A stretch of 64,000 nt of DNA, from assembly GCF_900461105.1 (NCBI RefSeq), contig NZ_UFWZ01000001.1:868001-932000 (forward strand), given 5' to 3'. This DNA is from Clostridium putrefaciens. GTDB lineage: Bacteria; Bacillota; Clostridia; Clostridiales; Clostridiaceae. Made by a program: the position numbers and the translations under genes. How positions within the stretch are numbered: position 1 is the first letter of the stretch; every line of letters begins with the position of its first letter. Positions 18,424 through 27,938 of this stretch are shown piece by piece. The notes beneath the pieces are model-generated. The model was not told the origin of the DNA. It searched no databases and worked only from the letters and a program-made list of their open reading frames with translations.

Positions 18424-18812
18424 GTGCGCCCGGCATGGGCGCAATATAATGGGTGAAAGTCCCTAGCACGGGTTAACAGTGCCAAGGTTATAGCTTAAGA
18501 CAAAGGAATAGAATGTGTTTTTGGAAACGATGGGAAAAAATCAAAACAAAGCACGAAAACCTTGTTAAGTTAGGCCTGCAAACAATAAAGCTTGGCAATA
18601 TGCAAACACAAGGGAAAGCTACTAGACAGCATCCAATAGGCCAATGTTATCCAAAGTACTAACTAATAAATACTTTAAAAGGATAGGTTTAGTTTCTATA
18701 TCTAAAACATATTTATTAAAACATTAATTCTTATTGAACCGCCGTGTACCGAACGGTATGCACGGTGGTGTGAGAGGTCGCTAAATAAATTAATTATTTA
18801 GCTCCTACTTGA
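18424..18812 (+). mobile_element. ORF-less group II intron, possibly class C
   Basis: Starts GTGCGCCCGGCATGGGCGC at 18424 with the domain I text GGGTGAAAGTCCCTAGCACG, and ends with a domain V-like GAACCGCCGTG...CGGTGGTG hairpin near 18734, a domain VI-like GCTAAATAA/TTATTTAGC stem and CTACTTGAT. About 390 nt in all; no reverse transcriptase is encoded and the middle is degenerate. Insertion immediately behind a terminator hairpin is the known preference of class C introns. It is probably an immobile, internally deleted copy. Confidence 0.75.
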
Positions 18813-18813
18813 T

Positions 18814-18877
18814 TATATAGTTTTTTATTTTTTTTATTTTTTCATATTAGTTCTGCCTACTAAAAGTATACTCTAAC
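18814..18877 (-). repeat. Inverted relic of an ISLre2 left end
   Basis: The segment TTCTGCCTACTAAAAGTATA plus CTCTAAC is the reverse complement of the left ends of the two ISLre2 copies at 27939 and 48442. The rest of the element is gone. The next 180 bp show only a CTAGG/CCTAG hairpin and no gene. Confidence 0.7.
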
Positions 18878-19060
18878 TATAATTAACAAAAACTGTCGAA
18901 GGTATTCTAGTAATAGCAGGTTAGGGTATTGAAAAACTATAATGCAATATATATTATTAAGATTGCATCTATTATTTCAGCTATGCCTAGGTGGTAAGGT
19001 AGTTGTCCTAGCCCATAAAATATGTTATTCTCAAATTATATTAAATGGAAGGGGCATATT

Positions 19061-19519
19061 ATGGATAGTAAAAATTTTAATGAAGTTTTAGCAAATATTC
19101 AACTCCTTAGGAATGAAGTAGATGAGAAATCGGCAGTGAGGTTAAAATTAGATTTACTAGAGAGAATTTATAAAAGGCTCTACTCTTTTGATTGTAATGA
19201 ATGTAATAAAGTTATTAATGAATTAGATGATCAAGTTAGGGAGTTAAGGAATAAGAAAGGTTTGCTAGATAAACAGGAACTAAAACAGCATATTAAGAAA
19301 ATTGAAGCTATGAAATTACATCTACAAAAAGAGCATAAATTAGTACCTGAAGGGTATTATACTAGCATTTATATCAGTATAGGAGTTAGTTTGGGGCTCA
19401 TCTTCGGACTAACGCTATTTCATAATTTAGCATTAGGACTACCTATTGGTATGGCAGTGGGTGTCGGAGTAGGATCAGGACTAGATGCTGATGCAAAGAA
19501 AAAAGGTAAGGTAATATAA
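19061..19519 (+). CDS. Hypothetical protein with charged coiled coil and C-terminal membrane hairpin
   Basis: 152 residues from ATG 19061, chosen because GGAAGGGG lies 8 bp before it (the frame stays open to 19022 without a site). The first ~110 residues are charged and heptad-like (LLERIYKRLYS, VRELRNKKGLLDKQELKQ). Two hydrophobic, Gly-rich segments follow (about 113-130 and 132-148: YISIGVSLGLIFGLTLF, GLPIGMAVGVGVGSGLD). This layout recurs in uncharacterised Firmicute membrane proteins; no function is known to me. Confidence 0.6.
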   Translation: MDSKNFNEVLANIQLLRNEVDEKSAVRLKLDLLERIYKRLYSFDCNECNKVINELDDQVRELRNKKGLLDKQELKQHIKKIEAMKLHLQKEHKLVPEGYYTSIYISIGVSLGLIFGLTLFHNLALGLPIGMAVGVGVGSGLDADAKKKGKVI

Positions 19520-19569
19520 TAAATTTAAACTTACCTTTAAAGTAAAATTAGAATATAAGGAGTCCTTAA

Positions 19570-20520
19570 ATGAAATATTACTTAGCACCAATGGAAGGAA
19601 TTACAGGACATATATATAGAAATGCTTATGATAAATACTTTCATAACATTGATAAATACTTTACACCTTTTATTGTAACAAATAAAAGTAGAAGTCTTAA
19701 AACTAAAGAACTAAGGGATGTGTTACCTGAAAACAATAAGGGTATGAATGTTGTGCCTCAACTACTTACTAATGATTCGGAAGGCTTTATTAATACTTCT
19801 AGGAAATTACAGGATTTAGGATATAATGAAGTTAATTTAAATTTAGGCTGTCCTTCAGGAACCGTTGTTTCAAAAAATACAGGCTCTGGGTTTCTCGCTA
19901 AAAGAGAAGAACTTGATATGTTTTTAGAGGAAATATTCAAAATGGATGATATGGAGATTTCTATAAAAACTAGAATAGGAAAGGATAGTCCAGAAGAGTT
20001 TTATGAGCTTATAAAAATTTATAATAAATATCCTATAGAGGAATTAATCATTCATCCTAGAACACAAAAAGACTTTTATGGAAATAAGCCTAATTTAGAG
20101 GTGTTTAAAGATGCACTATCTTTAAGCTCTAATCCGATATGCTATAATGGTGATATTTTTACTACTGATAATCATGAAAAGTTAATAAAGGACTTTCCAA
20201 AGGTAAATAAAATAATGATAGGTAGAGGAATAATAGCTAATCCAGGACTTATAAATGAGATCAAAAACAATACTAATTTAGATAAAGAGGTACTTAAAGA
20301 TTTCCATGATGAAATTTTTAGTGGATATAGAGAATTCTTAAATGAAGAAAGAAATGCAATGTTTAGAATGAAAGAATTATGGGGATACATGAGTCACATA
20401 TTTTCAAATAATGAAAAGTATGCTAAGAAGATAAAGAAGTCACAAAGGTTAAGTGATTATGAACAAGTGGTTTCAAGTTTATTTAGGGAACAGGAAATCA
20501 TAAAGGAGAGAATCATATGA
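19570..20520 (+). CDS. tRNA-dihydrouridine synthase
   Basis: FMN enzyme reducing uridine to dihydrouridine in tRNA D-loops. The 316-residue TIM barrel shows YLAPMEGITGHIYRNAY at the N-terminus, the catalytic-Cys motif NLNLGCPSGTVVSKNTGSGF, SIKTRIG, LIIHPRTQKDFY and IMIGRGIIANPGL (FMN phosphate site). It belongs to the Dus superfamily; which subgroup is unclear. Its stop overlaps the ATG of the next (Nudix) gene by 4 bp, so they are translationally coupled. Confidence 0.92.
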   Translation: MKYYLAPMEGITGHIYRNAYDKYFHNIDKYFTPFIVTNKSRSLKTKELRDVLPENNKGMNVVPQLLTNDSEGFINTSRKLQDLGYNEVNLNLGCPSGTVVSKNTGSGFLAKREELDMFLEEIFKMDDMEISIKTRIGKDSPEEFYELIKIYNKYPIEELIIHPRTQKDFYGNKPNLEVFKDALSLSSNPICYNGDIFTTDNHEKLIKDFPKVNKIMIGRGIIANPGLINEIKNNTNLDKEVLKDFHDEIFSGYREFLNEERNAMFRMKELWGYMSHIFSNNEKYAKKIKKSQRLSDYEQVVSSLFREQEIIKERII

Positions 20521-20921
20521 AAACAATACAAGTAGTAGCAGCTGTAATAAAAGAGGAGGAAAAGATATTTATTACACGCAGGGGATATGGTGATTTTATT
20601 GATATGTGGGAATTTCCTGGAGGAAAGATAGAAGAGGGTGAATCTAAAGAAGAGGCACTTATACGTGAGATAAAGGAAGAACTAGAGTTAGATATAAATA
20701 TATTAGACTTTTTAACTACAATAGATTATGATTATCCAAACTTTCATCTTACTATGCATTGCTTTATTTGTGAGATTTCTTCTGGAGAGTTAAACCTAAA
20801 TGTCCATAACGCAGCTAAATGGATTACCTTTCATGAATTAGATAGTCAAAAATGGATTCCAGCTGATGTTTTGGTTATTAATGATTTAAAAAGATACAAG
20901 AAAAAGGTACTAGCTAAGTAG
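20517..20921 (+). CDS. MutT-like Nudix hydrolase (8-oxo-dGTP diphosphatase type)
   Basis: 134 residues. Opens VVAAVIKEEEKIFITRRGYGD, with a complete Nudix box GGKIEEGESKEEALIREIKE-EL (Gx5Ex7REUxEExxU). W/F text DMWEFPGGK is the usual (deoxy)nucleoside triphosphate pyrophosphohydrolase form that sanitises oxidised nucleotides. It overlaps the Dus gene by ATGA. It is convergent with the large PLD-helicase gene 117 bp away. Confidence 0.92.
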   Translation: MKTIQVVAAVIKEEEKIFITRRGYGDFIDMWEFPGGKIEEGESKEEALIREIKEELELDINILDFLTTIDYDYPNFHLTMHCFICEISSGELNLNVHNAAKWITFHELDSQKWIPADVLVINDLKRYKKKVLAK

Positions 20922-21037
20922 TACACTAATATTTATATTGTTATTAATTTATTATATCCTTATATTACCTATGCATAATATAAGGATAATTCATACATTT
21001 AATTAAGGATTAGTTTATTCTGAAAAATCCCTTTAGT

Positions 21038-24007
21038 TTAAGAAGTTATATAGTCATAAATATCTTCTCTTATAGGAGTAACTAATTGATATTTAATTTC
21101 TACAGCTGTTTTATTAGTGTTTTTCATAATAAATTGTATGGGTTTTCCTATAGCTTTAATTTTGCCGAGGAAGTAAAATTCTTTTGAAACTTTATCATCC
21201 TTATTTTTCCTAACAAATAAGCTCATTTCAACACCATTTTCTTCAGCACTATAAGCTTGTACTATATCATCAGAAGTTATTGTTCTACCTACCTTTGATA
21301 TAGCAATTAACTGAGAAGGGGATTGAAATCTATCTTCGTAATTAATGGTATCTGTAATATCCAAAGACTTCTTATAGTTTATAAATACAGGATAGGTTTT
21401 AGTGGTCTTATCAAATTTATATCCACCAATATTAAGAGCAACCTCTCCTTTTTTCCACTCTAGTAGTCTACAAACATCCTCATAGGTATACTTCTCATAT
21501 AACTGAAGGCTAGTATTCATATATCTGTTACTGTAAAACTTCTTGTATCTTTCTATTCCAAAATCAATTAATTCTTCAACCATATATTTAAAATCATTAT
21601 TTTCAAGGTGTGCTTTAAATGATTTAGAAATATTATAATCAGAATCTGACTTTTCTAAGAAGATACATTTTTCATAAGTATTTTTACCGGTGCCTGATAA
21701 AAATTCATTTGTAAGAACGTTAACCACATTGGTTTCAGTGCTAGATTTAAAGTCTATATGATAATCTTCTTTTAATCCCTTTTTGAGATTGTAAATTAGA
21801 TTAGTTTCATAGTTAATGGTGTATTTAAGCATAAGTAGTTCATGAATTCTTTTACCAGAAGCTAGCTTTTTAGAAATAAATTCAATAAATAATTCCTTTG
21901 AATCATCAAGTCTTATTTCATATTCCTTCTCATACTTTTTTAGAAATATATAATAAGAGCCAAGACTTTTGCTTTGGAATATTCTTAAAGGATCAATAGA
22001 TTCATAGGTATCAAAATCCGCTAAATTTGGTATTCTACCAATCTTTTGCTTAAGAGTATTGTAGCTTTCTTTAATTAGCTTAATATCATTAAAGTTAGCC
22101 CTATCAATAGACTCAAATATCTTTTTCTTAGATATTTCATCAAAATTAATAGTGGAGCAACCAGGTATTATTCTTGTGCCTTCCATAACATACTTTCTAA
22201 TATTATCTTTGTTAAAAGTCCTATCTCCAGATAAAGCAATAGGAATTAAAAAGTTACTGTTATAATTTCCTATAAAGTCTATGATAACAACGTATTCTTT
22301 AAATTTGTCCTTCCTAAGCCCTCTACCTAATTGTTGAACAAAGATAATGGAGGACTTAGTTGGCCTTAACATAACAACTTGATTTACAGAGGGGATATCT
22401 ACACCTTCATTAAAGATATCTACAGTAAATATATAATCTAAAGAATTATCTATTTCATCTTGTTCTAAGCGCTGAATTGCTATTTCTCTTTCATCTTGAG
22501 TATTATCTCCAGTTAGAGCCACTGTTTTATATCCATATGTGTTAAATATATCTGAAAGCTCACGGGCCTCATTCTTATCACTACAAAATATTAATCCCTT
22601 TACCCTTTCACCACAATATCCATAAAAATTAATTTTATCTATTATGTGATTAACTCTTTCTTTAGCTACTAAGGCTTTAAAATTAGACTTATCTTCAAGT
22701 TCCACACCATCCACGCTAATATCAGATACACCAAAGTAATGGAAGGGGCAAAGCAAATCTTCTTCTAAGGCTTTTTGAAGACGTATTTCATAGGCGATAT
22801 TGTAGTTAAACATCTTAAAAATATCAAAGTCATCACATCTTTCAGGCGTGGCTGTCATACCAAGCAAGAATTTAGGGGTAAAATATTCAACTATCTTCTG
22901 ATAGCTATTAGCTCCTGCCTTATGAACCTCGTCGATTATAATATAATCAAATTCATCCCTTCTAAAACTTTTAAGAACATCATCCTTTGATAGTGTTTGG
23001 ACTGTACAAAAGATAAAATCCTTATCAATATCCTTCCTTGTTCCAGATAGAATGCCCATGGTCCTAGTATCACCAAATACATTTTGAAAGCTATTTAAAG
23101 CTTGCCTTGCTATTTGTTCTCTATGTACTATAAATAGAGCCTTTTTAGGATTATAATTTCTTAGCTCAAAAGCAGATAAATAGGTTTTTCCAGTACCTGT
23201 AGCAGAAATTAAAAGAGCTTTATCTGAGCCATCTTCCCGGATCTTATTTAATCCTTGTATGGCAGCTACCTGCATTTTATTTGGCTTAAGCTTATATTGT
23301 GAAAGCCTTGGAACACTACTTTTCCTAGCGTATTCAATCTGCTTTTTATAAATATCCTGGTAGGTTTCTATCCAATCTAAAGTTAGATCATAGGCATCAT
23401 CCCAAAGTCCATTAAACTCATCAATAACATTTTCAGTTAAAGAACCTTCCTCTAAAGAAGAAATTTTTAAATTCCATTCTTTGTTTTTGGTTAAGGCTGA
23501 TTGAGTTAAATTTGAACTACCAACAATTAATTTATAGTGATCATCATATTTAAATATGTAACCTTTAGTATGAAAGTTTTCTTTGCTATATAGTTTAATT
23601 TCAATATTTGAAAATTCAAGTAGTTTTCTAAGGGCTTTAGGCTCACTAAAGTTCAAATAATCTGTAGTTAATATCTTACCTTTGATACCTTTTTCATGTA
23701 AGTATTTAAGAGTTTCAAGTAAGGGTGTTATACCACTACTTGTAATAAAGGCAACGGATATAAAAAACTCCTTGCACTTAGTTAACTCAGAAATTATTTC
23801 TGTTAAAACTTTGCTACCCTTTGAGTAGTCGTTTACTATTAATTTTGGAGTTAAAGCTAGATTTGAATCTATTAAGCTATTTATGAGACCAGCTTCACTA
23901 GCTTTAAGAATCTCATTTTTAATTATACTTTTATCGCCTGTATCAATAGACTTGATGGTAATACCTTCTACGTTGTGTGCTATATCAGATTTAATTATAT
24001 TACTCAT
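21038..24007 (-). CDS. PLD nuclease-like / superfamily 2 helicase / DUF3427 protein
   Basis: 989 residues in three parts. The N-terminal phospholipase D-like domain has FHTKGYIF and GSSNLTQSAL (HxK...N motif). A superfamily 2 helicase follows with Walker A SATGTGKTYLSAF, DEVHKAGANSY, GMTATPERCD, and motif VI QQLGRGLRKD. The C-terminal part (TSLQLYEKYTYEDVCRLLEW ... to end) matches what is called DUF3427. Proteins of this architecture are found in many bacteria and are suspected to act in DNA repair or phage defence; function is not established. Only one HxK is visible, so the nuclease may work as a dimer. Start ATG has GAGGTAA on the minus strand. Confidence 0.85.
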   Translation of the reverse strand: MSNIIKSDIAHNVEGITIKSIDTGDKSIIKNEILKASEAGLINSLIDSNLALTPKLIVNDYSKGSKVLTEIISELTKCKEFFISVAFITSSGITPLLETLKYLHEKGIKGKILTTDYLNFSEPKALRKLLEFSNIEIKLYSKENFHTKGYIFKYDDHYKLIVGSSNLTQSALTKNKEWNLKISSLEEGSLTENVIDEFNGLWDDAYDLTLDWIETYQDIYKKQIEYARKSSVPRLSQYKLKPNKMQVAAIQGLNKIREDGSDKALLISATGTGKTYLSAFELRNYNPKKALFIVHREQIARQALNSFQNVFGDTRTMGILSGTRKDIDKDFIFCTVQTLSKDDVLKSFRRDEFDYIIIDEVHKAGANSYQKIVEYFTPKFLLGMTATPERCDDFDIFKMFNYNIAYEIRLQKALEEDLLCPFHYFGVSDISVDGVELEDKSNFKALVAKERVNHIIDKINFYGYCGERVKGLIFCSDKNEARELSDIFNTYGYKTVALTGDNTQDEREIAIQRLEQDEIDNSLDYIFTVDIFNEGVDIPSVNQVVMLRPTKSSIIFVQQLGRGLRKDKFKEYVVIIDFIGNYNSNFLIPIALSGDRTFNKDNIRKYVMEGTRIIPGCSTINFDEISKKKIFESIDRANFNDIKLIKESYNTLKQKIGRIPNLADFDTYESIDPLRIFQSKSLGSYYIFLKKYEKEYEIRLDDSKELFIEFISKKLASGKRIHELLMLKYTINYETNLIYNLKKGLKEDYHIDFKSSTETNVVNVLTNEFLSGTGKNTYEKCIFLEKSDSDYNISKSFKAHLENNDFKYMVEELIDFGIERYKKFYSNRYMNTSLQLYEKYTYEDVCRLLEWKKGEVALNIGGYKFDKTTKTYPVFINYKKSLDITDTINYEDRFQSPSQLIAISKVGRTITSDDIVQAYSAEENGVEMSLFVRKNKDDKVSKEFYFLGKIKAIGKPIQFIMKNTNKTAVEIKYQLVTPIREDIYDYITS

Positions 24008-24089
24008 ATTTACCTCGCATTTTCTATATTAGTTAATGTGTAAATGATTGCATTAGTGATTATATTATAGTATAATTATACATTGCTAA

Positions 24090-24130
24090 TTAAATATAAT
24101 AGTTGTCCATTTTTACTTGATTGAAAATGA
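24090..24130 (+). repeat. Degenerate ISLre2 right-end relic
   Basis: TAAATATAATAGTTGTCCAT then TTTTACTTGATTGAAA resembles the right ends at 29648 and 50152 (TAGTTGCCCACTTTTACTTG). The rest of the element is absent. The surrounding 24008-24275 is otherwise an AT-rich promoter region. Confidence 0.5.
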
Positions 24131-24275
24131 TATCAGTTTGTTTATATACGTTATATTGAGATTGATGCTATAATATGACATATATGAAGTCTAAAACCTA
24201 TTATATGTTTGTAGAATATTAAGGGATAAAAATTATATATAGGTAAAAGATAAAATAGGAAAAGGGTGAAAGAAT

Positions 24276-24629
24276 ATGAAATTATTAAGAAAATACAAAA
24301 CTTTTATAATAGCATTTGCAATACTTTTTTTTATCTTTGCTAGAATTATCGGGATTAAAGAATGGGGAAATATTATTTTGTGGATATCTATTATACTTTT
24401 TAAAGCAGAGGATGTCATTAAATATAAAAAGGAAATTGGAATTGTTAAATTCGCTATTTTAGGTGGTATATTATTAGTCGTATGTGTATTAACAGCATTA
24501 ATCTTCTTTAAGATAGGTAGTCATTTCACATTATCAACAACTTTTAAGACGATTATTATAATCGTTACTATATCAATTGATGTAGCCATTATACTTTATT
24601 TAAAAGGTAAGTTGGAAATGGTAAAATAA
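24276..24629 (+). CDS. Hypothetical integral membrane protein
   Basis: 117 residues with four hydrophobic segments (about 10-23, 31-44, 58-78, 91-108), short polar loops and a basic N-terminus (MKLLRKYK). AAAAGGGTGA precedes the ATG. No family recognised. It is 25 bp upstream of nfo and may be co-transcribed. Confidence 0.6.
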   Translation: MKLLRKYKTFIIAFAILFFIFARIIGIKEWGNIILWISIILFKAEDVIKYKKEIGIVKFAILGGILLVVCVLTALIFFKIGSHFTLSTTFKTIIIIVTISIDVAIILYLKGKLEMVK

Positions 24630-24654
24630 ATTAAAGTACGGAGGGAATATAAAT

Positions 24655-25488
24655 ATGTTAAATATAGGATGTCATTTGTCTTCGTCAAAGGGATTTAAGA
24701 ACATGGGTGAAAATGCCCTGAAAATTGGAGCCAATACTTTTCAGTTTTTCACTCGTAATCCAAGAGGAAGTAAAGCAAAGGATATAGACGAAAAGGATGT
24801 TAAAGAATTTTTAGAATTAGCAAAGGAAAATAACTTTGGTAAAATCTTAGCCCATGCACCCTATACATTAAATCCATGTTCAGCTGATGATAGAAATAGA
24901 GAATTCGCTATAGAGATAATGAAGGATGATCTAAATAGGATGGAATATATACCGCATAACTTATATAATTTTCATCCCGGAAATCATGTGAAGCAAGGAG
25001 TGGAAGCAGGAATAGAATATATAGTTTATGCTATAAACTCAATTTTGAAAGAAGAGCAGACAACAAAGGTCCTATTAGAAACCATGTCAGGAAAAGGAAC
25101 TGAAATAGGAAGAAATTTTGAAGAAATAGCTGAAATTATAAAGGGGGTTAGTCTAAAAGATCATATAGGTGTATGTTTAGATACATGCCATATTCATGAT
25201 GCAGGATATGACATAGTAAATGAATTAGATAAGGTTTTAGATGAGTTTGACAGGATAATAGGTCTTGATAAATTATGTGCTATTCATTTAAATGATAGTA
25301 AAAATCCATTTAAAAGCCACAAAGATAGGCATGAAACAATAGGAGAGGGATACATAGGATTAGATGCTATATCTAATATAATTAATCATCCGAGGTTATG
25401 CCATCTACCATTTTTTCTTGAAACTCCAAATGAACTTGAAGGACATAAAAGAGAAATAGAATTACTGAAGGGTGTATATAAGTGGTAA
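24655..25488 (+). CDS. nfo: Endonuclease IV (AP endonuclease)
   Basis: Zinc-dependent apurinic/apyrimidinic endonuclease of base-excision repair. 277 residues, full length. Visible Zn-ligand motifs: [70 protein letters not shown] and FFLETP. A start ATG is preceded by ACGGAGGG. A hairpin terminator follows at 25490. Confidence 0.96.
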   Translation: MLNIGCHLSSSKGFKNMGENALKIGANTFQFFTRNPRGSKAKDIDEKDVKEFLELAKENNFGKILAHAPYTLNPCSADDRNREFAIEIMKDDLNRMEYIPHNLYNFHPGNHVKQGVEAGIEYIVYAINSILKEEQTTKVLLETMSGKGTEIGRNFEEIAEIIKGVSLKDHIGVCLDTCHIHDAGYDIVNELDKVLDEFDRIIGLDKLCAIHLNDSKNPFKSHKDRHETIGEGYIGLDAISNIINHPRLCHLPFFLETPNELEGHKREIELLKGVYKW

Positions 25489-25489
25489 G

Positions 25490-25523
25490 GTGGACTTGTT
25501 TCTATTGAATCTAATCCACCTTC
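25490..25523 (+). terminator. Convergent terminator between nfo and the small secreted peptide
   Basis: AAGGTGGA / TCCACCTT with a 17-nt loop at the end of nfo. The T content after it is low, so it may work mainly with the convergent gene. Confidence 0.55.
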
Positions 25524-25528
25524 ATTGT

Positions 25529-25672
25529 TTAGGAACCACTTCTTAAAGTATTCCCATAACCCTTATCATTGTCACCAACTCCTGCACCATCTGCAAGTGC
25601 TGTTATTGGAACTGATGTTAACACTAGAAGTAAACACAGTAAGGTGGATATTATCTTATTAACCTTCCTCAT
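25529..25672 (-). CDS. 47-residue secreted peptide
   Basis: An ORF too small for ordinary gene finders. ATG at 25672 follows AAGGAGG with correct spacing on the minus strand. The N-terminus is a clear signal peptide: basic MRKVNKIIS, hydrophobic TLLCLLLVLTSVPI, and an Ala-x-Ala-like cleavage site ITALA. Cleavage would release about 20 residues, DGAGVGDNDKGYGNTLRSGS. It lies 64 bp after the lipoprotein gene in the same direction. The mature part resembles the end of that lipoprotein (DGPGLGDGN), which suggests a functional link. Role unknown; a signalling or structural peptide are both possible. Confidence 0.65.
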   Translation of the reverse strand: MRKVNKIISTLLCLLLVLTSVPITALADGAGVGDNDKGYGNTLRSGS

Positions 25673-25736
25673 GTATATCATACCTCCTTATCTTATCGTT
25701 TATGCCCTATAAACTCTTACCTGCTTACCTTAGTGC

Positions 25737-27452
25737 CTAGTTCCCATCTCCTAAGCCTGGACCATCATAAGGTGTGAAACCATCAGTCTTCTCCATCATA
25801 TCCTTTATAAAATCGTCTGCTCCATTAGAACTGTATCCATCTGCGTCTACTTCGCTGTTTCCTCCACCACCATTGTTAGCTGGCTTACTTGGTTGTGGTG
25901 TTGGCTTTTCAACAGGTGCTTGTGTTGGCTTTTGTGCTGGTTTCTCTTGCTTTGGCACTACCTTTGGTGTTGGTGGTGCTGGTGGTGTATCAGGTAAACT
26001 CTCTATCTCTAAGACTGTTGTTCCTAAACTCTCTGCTGTTTCCTTTAATATCTTATCTATCTCTGCTTGTGGTATGCCTAACTTTGTTATAGCTGCTTTA
26101 GTTGCATCATACTGTAGCTTAGCCTCCCAAAGTGTGATTCCCACACTCAATACCTTGTTAGGGTCAGATGGCATACCTTCTGTTTCTATCCAATCATTAC
26201 CGTACTCTAATCCTTCCTCTGTTACCCCTAATACCTCTGGCTTTCCTGTTGATACCTTAAACTTATCTAAGTTGATTTTACCATACTCTCCCTCACTTAA
26301 ATATCCATAAGCTTTGTTTTTAGCTAACTGTGTATTTGCTATTAACATGATTGATTCTGACTTACTTAGTGGTTCGTCCCATCTTGATTCGTCCGATGTT
26401 AATAATCCTAAGTTTTTAGCTACTACCATTGCCTTATAAACCTCTTCTTGCATACCCTTATTGTTGTTTTTTAACATATAGGCTAGTGTATATGATTGCC
26501 ACCTATCCTTCGCTACTATCTCTTTACTCTCCTTGTCTTTATACTTAAAACCCGCCTTTAATGCTAAATCTCCTGCATTCTTATTATCTTTAAATGCCTT
26601 CTCTTTACCTGTCACCTTTGACATTTCATCTTTGAAGTGTTTATTAACTAACATATAGATGGCCTCTGACCTTGATATGCTACCACTATATGAATTACCA
26701 TCTAAACTCTTATTCTCTACTGATAAGAAACCATATTCATCTACGCCTTGTGCAAACTTTGTATGACTTGTAGCACCACCAACTGCTGTCTCGAAGTTCT
26801 TATCTATTTCTATCTCCTGTACTCCGTTTTCTGTCTTGTATACTAACTCATAGAACTGCTCTCTTGTTAATGACTGTGTGCCATTAAATGATTCAGGGTT
26901 AGTTGCATCTGGCATTAAATTATAGTAGGCATTTATAGATGCCGCTATTGCGTCATTATCACTGTCAGCTACATCTGTATAAACTCCATTCCCTAGCTTA
27001 ACTAGCTTACCTTTTACTTCACTACTATCCCAATACTTAGTAACGAATGTCTTATTTCTAAATGCGTCCTCTAAGGTTGTATTGCCTTCTCTGTCACCTG
27101 CCTCGTCTACATATAAACAGCCTGACTTACCATTTACACCTTTCTCCGTTACAATGTTAATGTTGAACAACTCGTCAAACTCTTGCCTAAACCCTTGGTT
27201 AAATGTCTTAAGTTGGTCTAATTGTACCCAATCTAGTTCCTCCTGTTGCTTTCCATTTTCCTCAATGTCATAATTAGGACTTGCTAATTCTAATGTTATT
27301 GTTTCACCTTTATCTATCATCTTTACCATATCTTTTGAGCTTGTAGCAAAACATCCTGTAAGCCTTGAAACTAATATTATCAGCGATATTAATATTATCA
27401 GTGACACTACGGATATTATTACCCTTTTCTTACTCATGACTTTACCCCACAT
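25737..27452 (-). CDS. SLH-like surface lipoprotein with proline-rich C-terminal region
   Basis: 571 residues. N-terminal membrane segment (about 9-30) ends in the lipobox LTGC, so it should be lipid-anchored outside. The middle has repeats resembling S-layer-homology modules (LTREQFYELVYK, SRSEAIYMLVNKHF, LSKSESIMLIANTQ). A Pro/Lys/Gln-rich spacer follows (TPPAPPTPKVVPKQEKPAQK), and then the Asp/Gly-rich end GYSSNGADDFIKDMM ... YDGPGLGDGN. The start at 27452 is supported by AGGGGGAA 8 bp upstream. Codon usage and slightly higher G+C than neighbours suggest a plasmid or transferred origin. It probably forms an operon with the 47-residue peptide. Confidence 0.7.
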   Translation of the reverse strand: MWGKVMSKKRVIISVVSLIILISLIILVSRLTGCFATSSKDMVKMIDKGETITLELASPNYDIEENGKQQEELDWVQLDQLKTFNQGFRQEFDELFNINIVTEKGVNGKSGCLYVDEAGDREGNTTLEDAFRNKTFVTKYWDSSEVKGKLVKLGNGVYTDVADSDNDAIAASINAYYNLMPDATNPESFNGTQSLTREQFYELVYKTENGVQEIEIDKNFETAVGGATSHTKFAQGVDEYGFLSVENKSLDGNSYSGSISRSEAIYMLVNKHFKDEMSKVTGKEKAFKDNKNAGDLALKAGFKYKDKESKEIVAKDRWQSYTLAYMLKNNNKGMQEEVYKAMVVAKNLGLLTSDESRWDEPLSKSESIMLIANTQLAKNKAYGYLSEGEYGKINLDKFKVSTGKPEVLGVTEEGLEYGNDWIETEGMPSDPNKVLSVGITLWEAKLQYDATKAAITKLGIPQAEIDKILKETAESLGTTVLEIESLPDTPPAPPTPKVVPKQEKPAQKPTQAPVEKPTPQPSKPANNGGGGNSEVDADGYSSNGADDFIKDMMEKTDGFTPYDGPGLGDGN

Positions 27453-27660
27453 ATGTATTTCCCCCTAATAAATATCATTTTTAAATTACATTAATCAAAA
27501 ATCTAATAAGCTTAATCATTATGATTATACACCATATTTAACCAAAGAAGTAGCCATATAAACCCATAGCTTCAGCCAAGTAAAGTCAGGCAACCTTTGA
27601 TTTAACTCACCATTAATTCCTTTATAGCTTCAAAGTAATTGGTCTACCAATTTAGTAGGG

Positions 27661-27938
27661 TTAATATATTTACTCTCATTTTTAATATGAAAACTCATAA
27701 AAAAAGCACTCCATTAAGTTTTACTCTAATGAAATGCTTATCTCTGGTAATTTTCTGGACCTCCAGGTGTTAGATGGGGACGAAGTTACCTTCTTGCTAT
27801 TTGCCACTTCTAATATTTCTGTTTAAGCGCAGTTTTCCATTTTCTTCTACCCTGGGTTCCTTGTGAGGACATGCTTTGCTGGACTCACTTGCTACTGGGC
27901 CTCTCAGGTGTAGGTGGGAACGAAGTTAACCTCTTGCT
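27661..27938 (-). repeat. Dispersed repeat, copy 2 (inverted, partly doubled)
   Basis: Reverse complement of the repeat family: hairpin tail with GCATTTCATTA, then the core CCCTGGGTTCCTTGTGAGGA, then a second partial unit (27892-27938). It abuts the left end of the ISLre2 element. 27453-27660 to its left is AT-rich with scraps of a degenerate coding frame that I cannot name. Confidence 0.85.

Noticed and set aside
22775..22990. 71-codon plus-strand frame inside the helicase gene
   Set aside because: Antisense to a well-supported coding sequence and without a start site.
25774..26310. A 178-codon plus-strand open frame rich in Val, Gly and Cys
   Set aside because: It is the antisense of the Pro/Lys/Gln-rich part of the lipoprotein gene and has no ribosome binding site; low-complexity antisense shadow.
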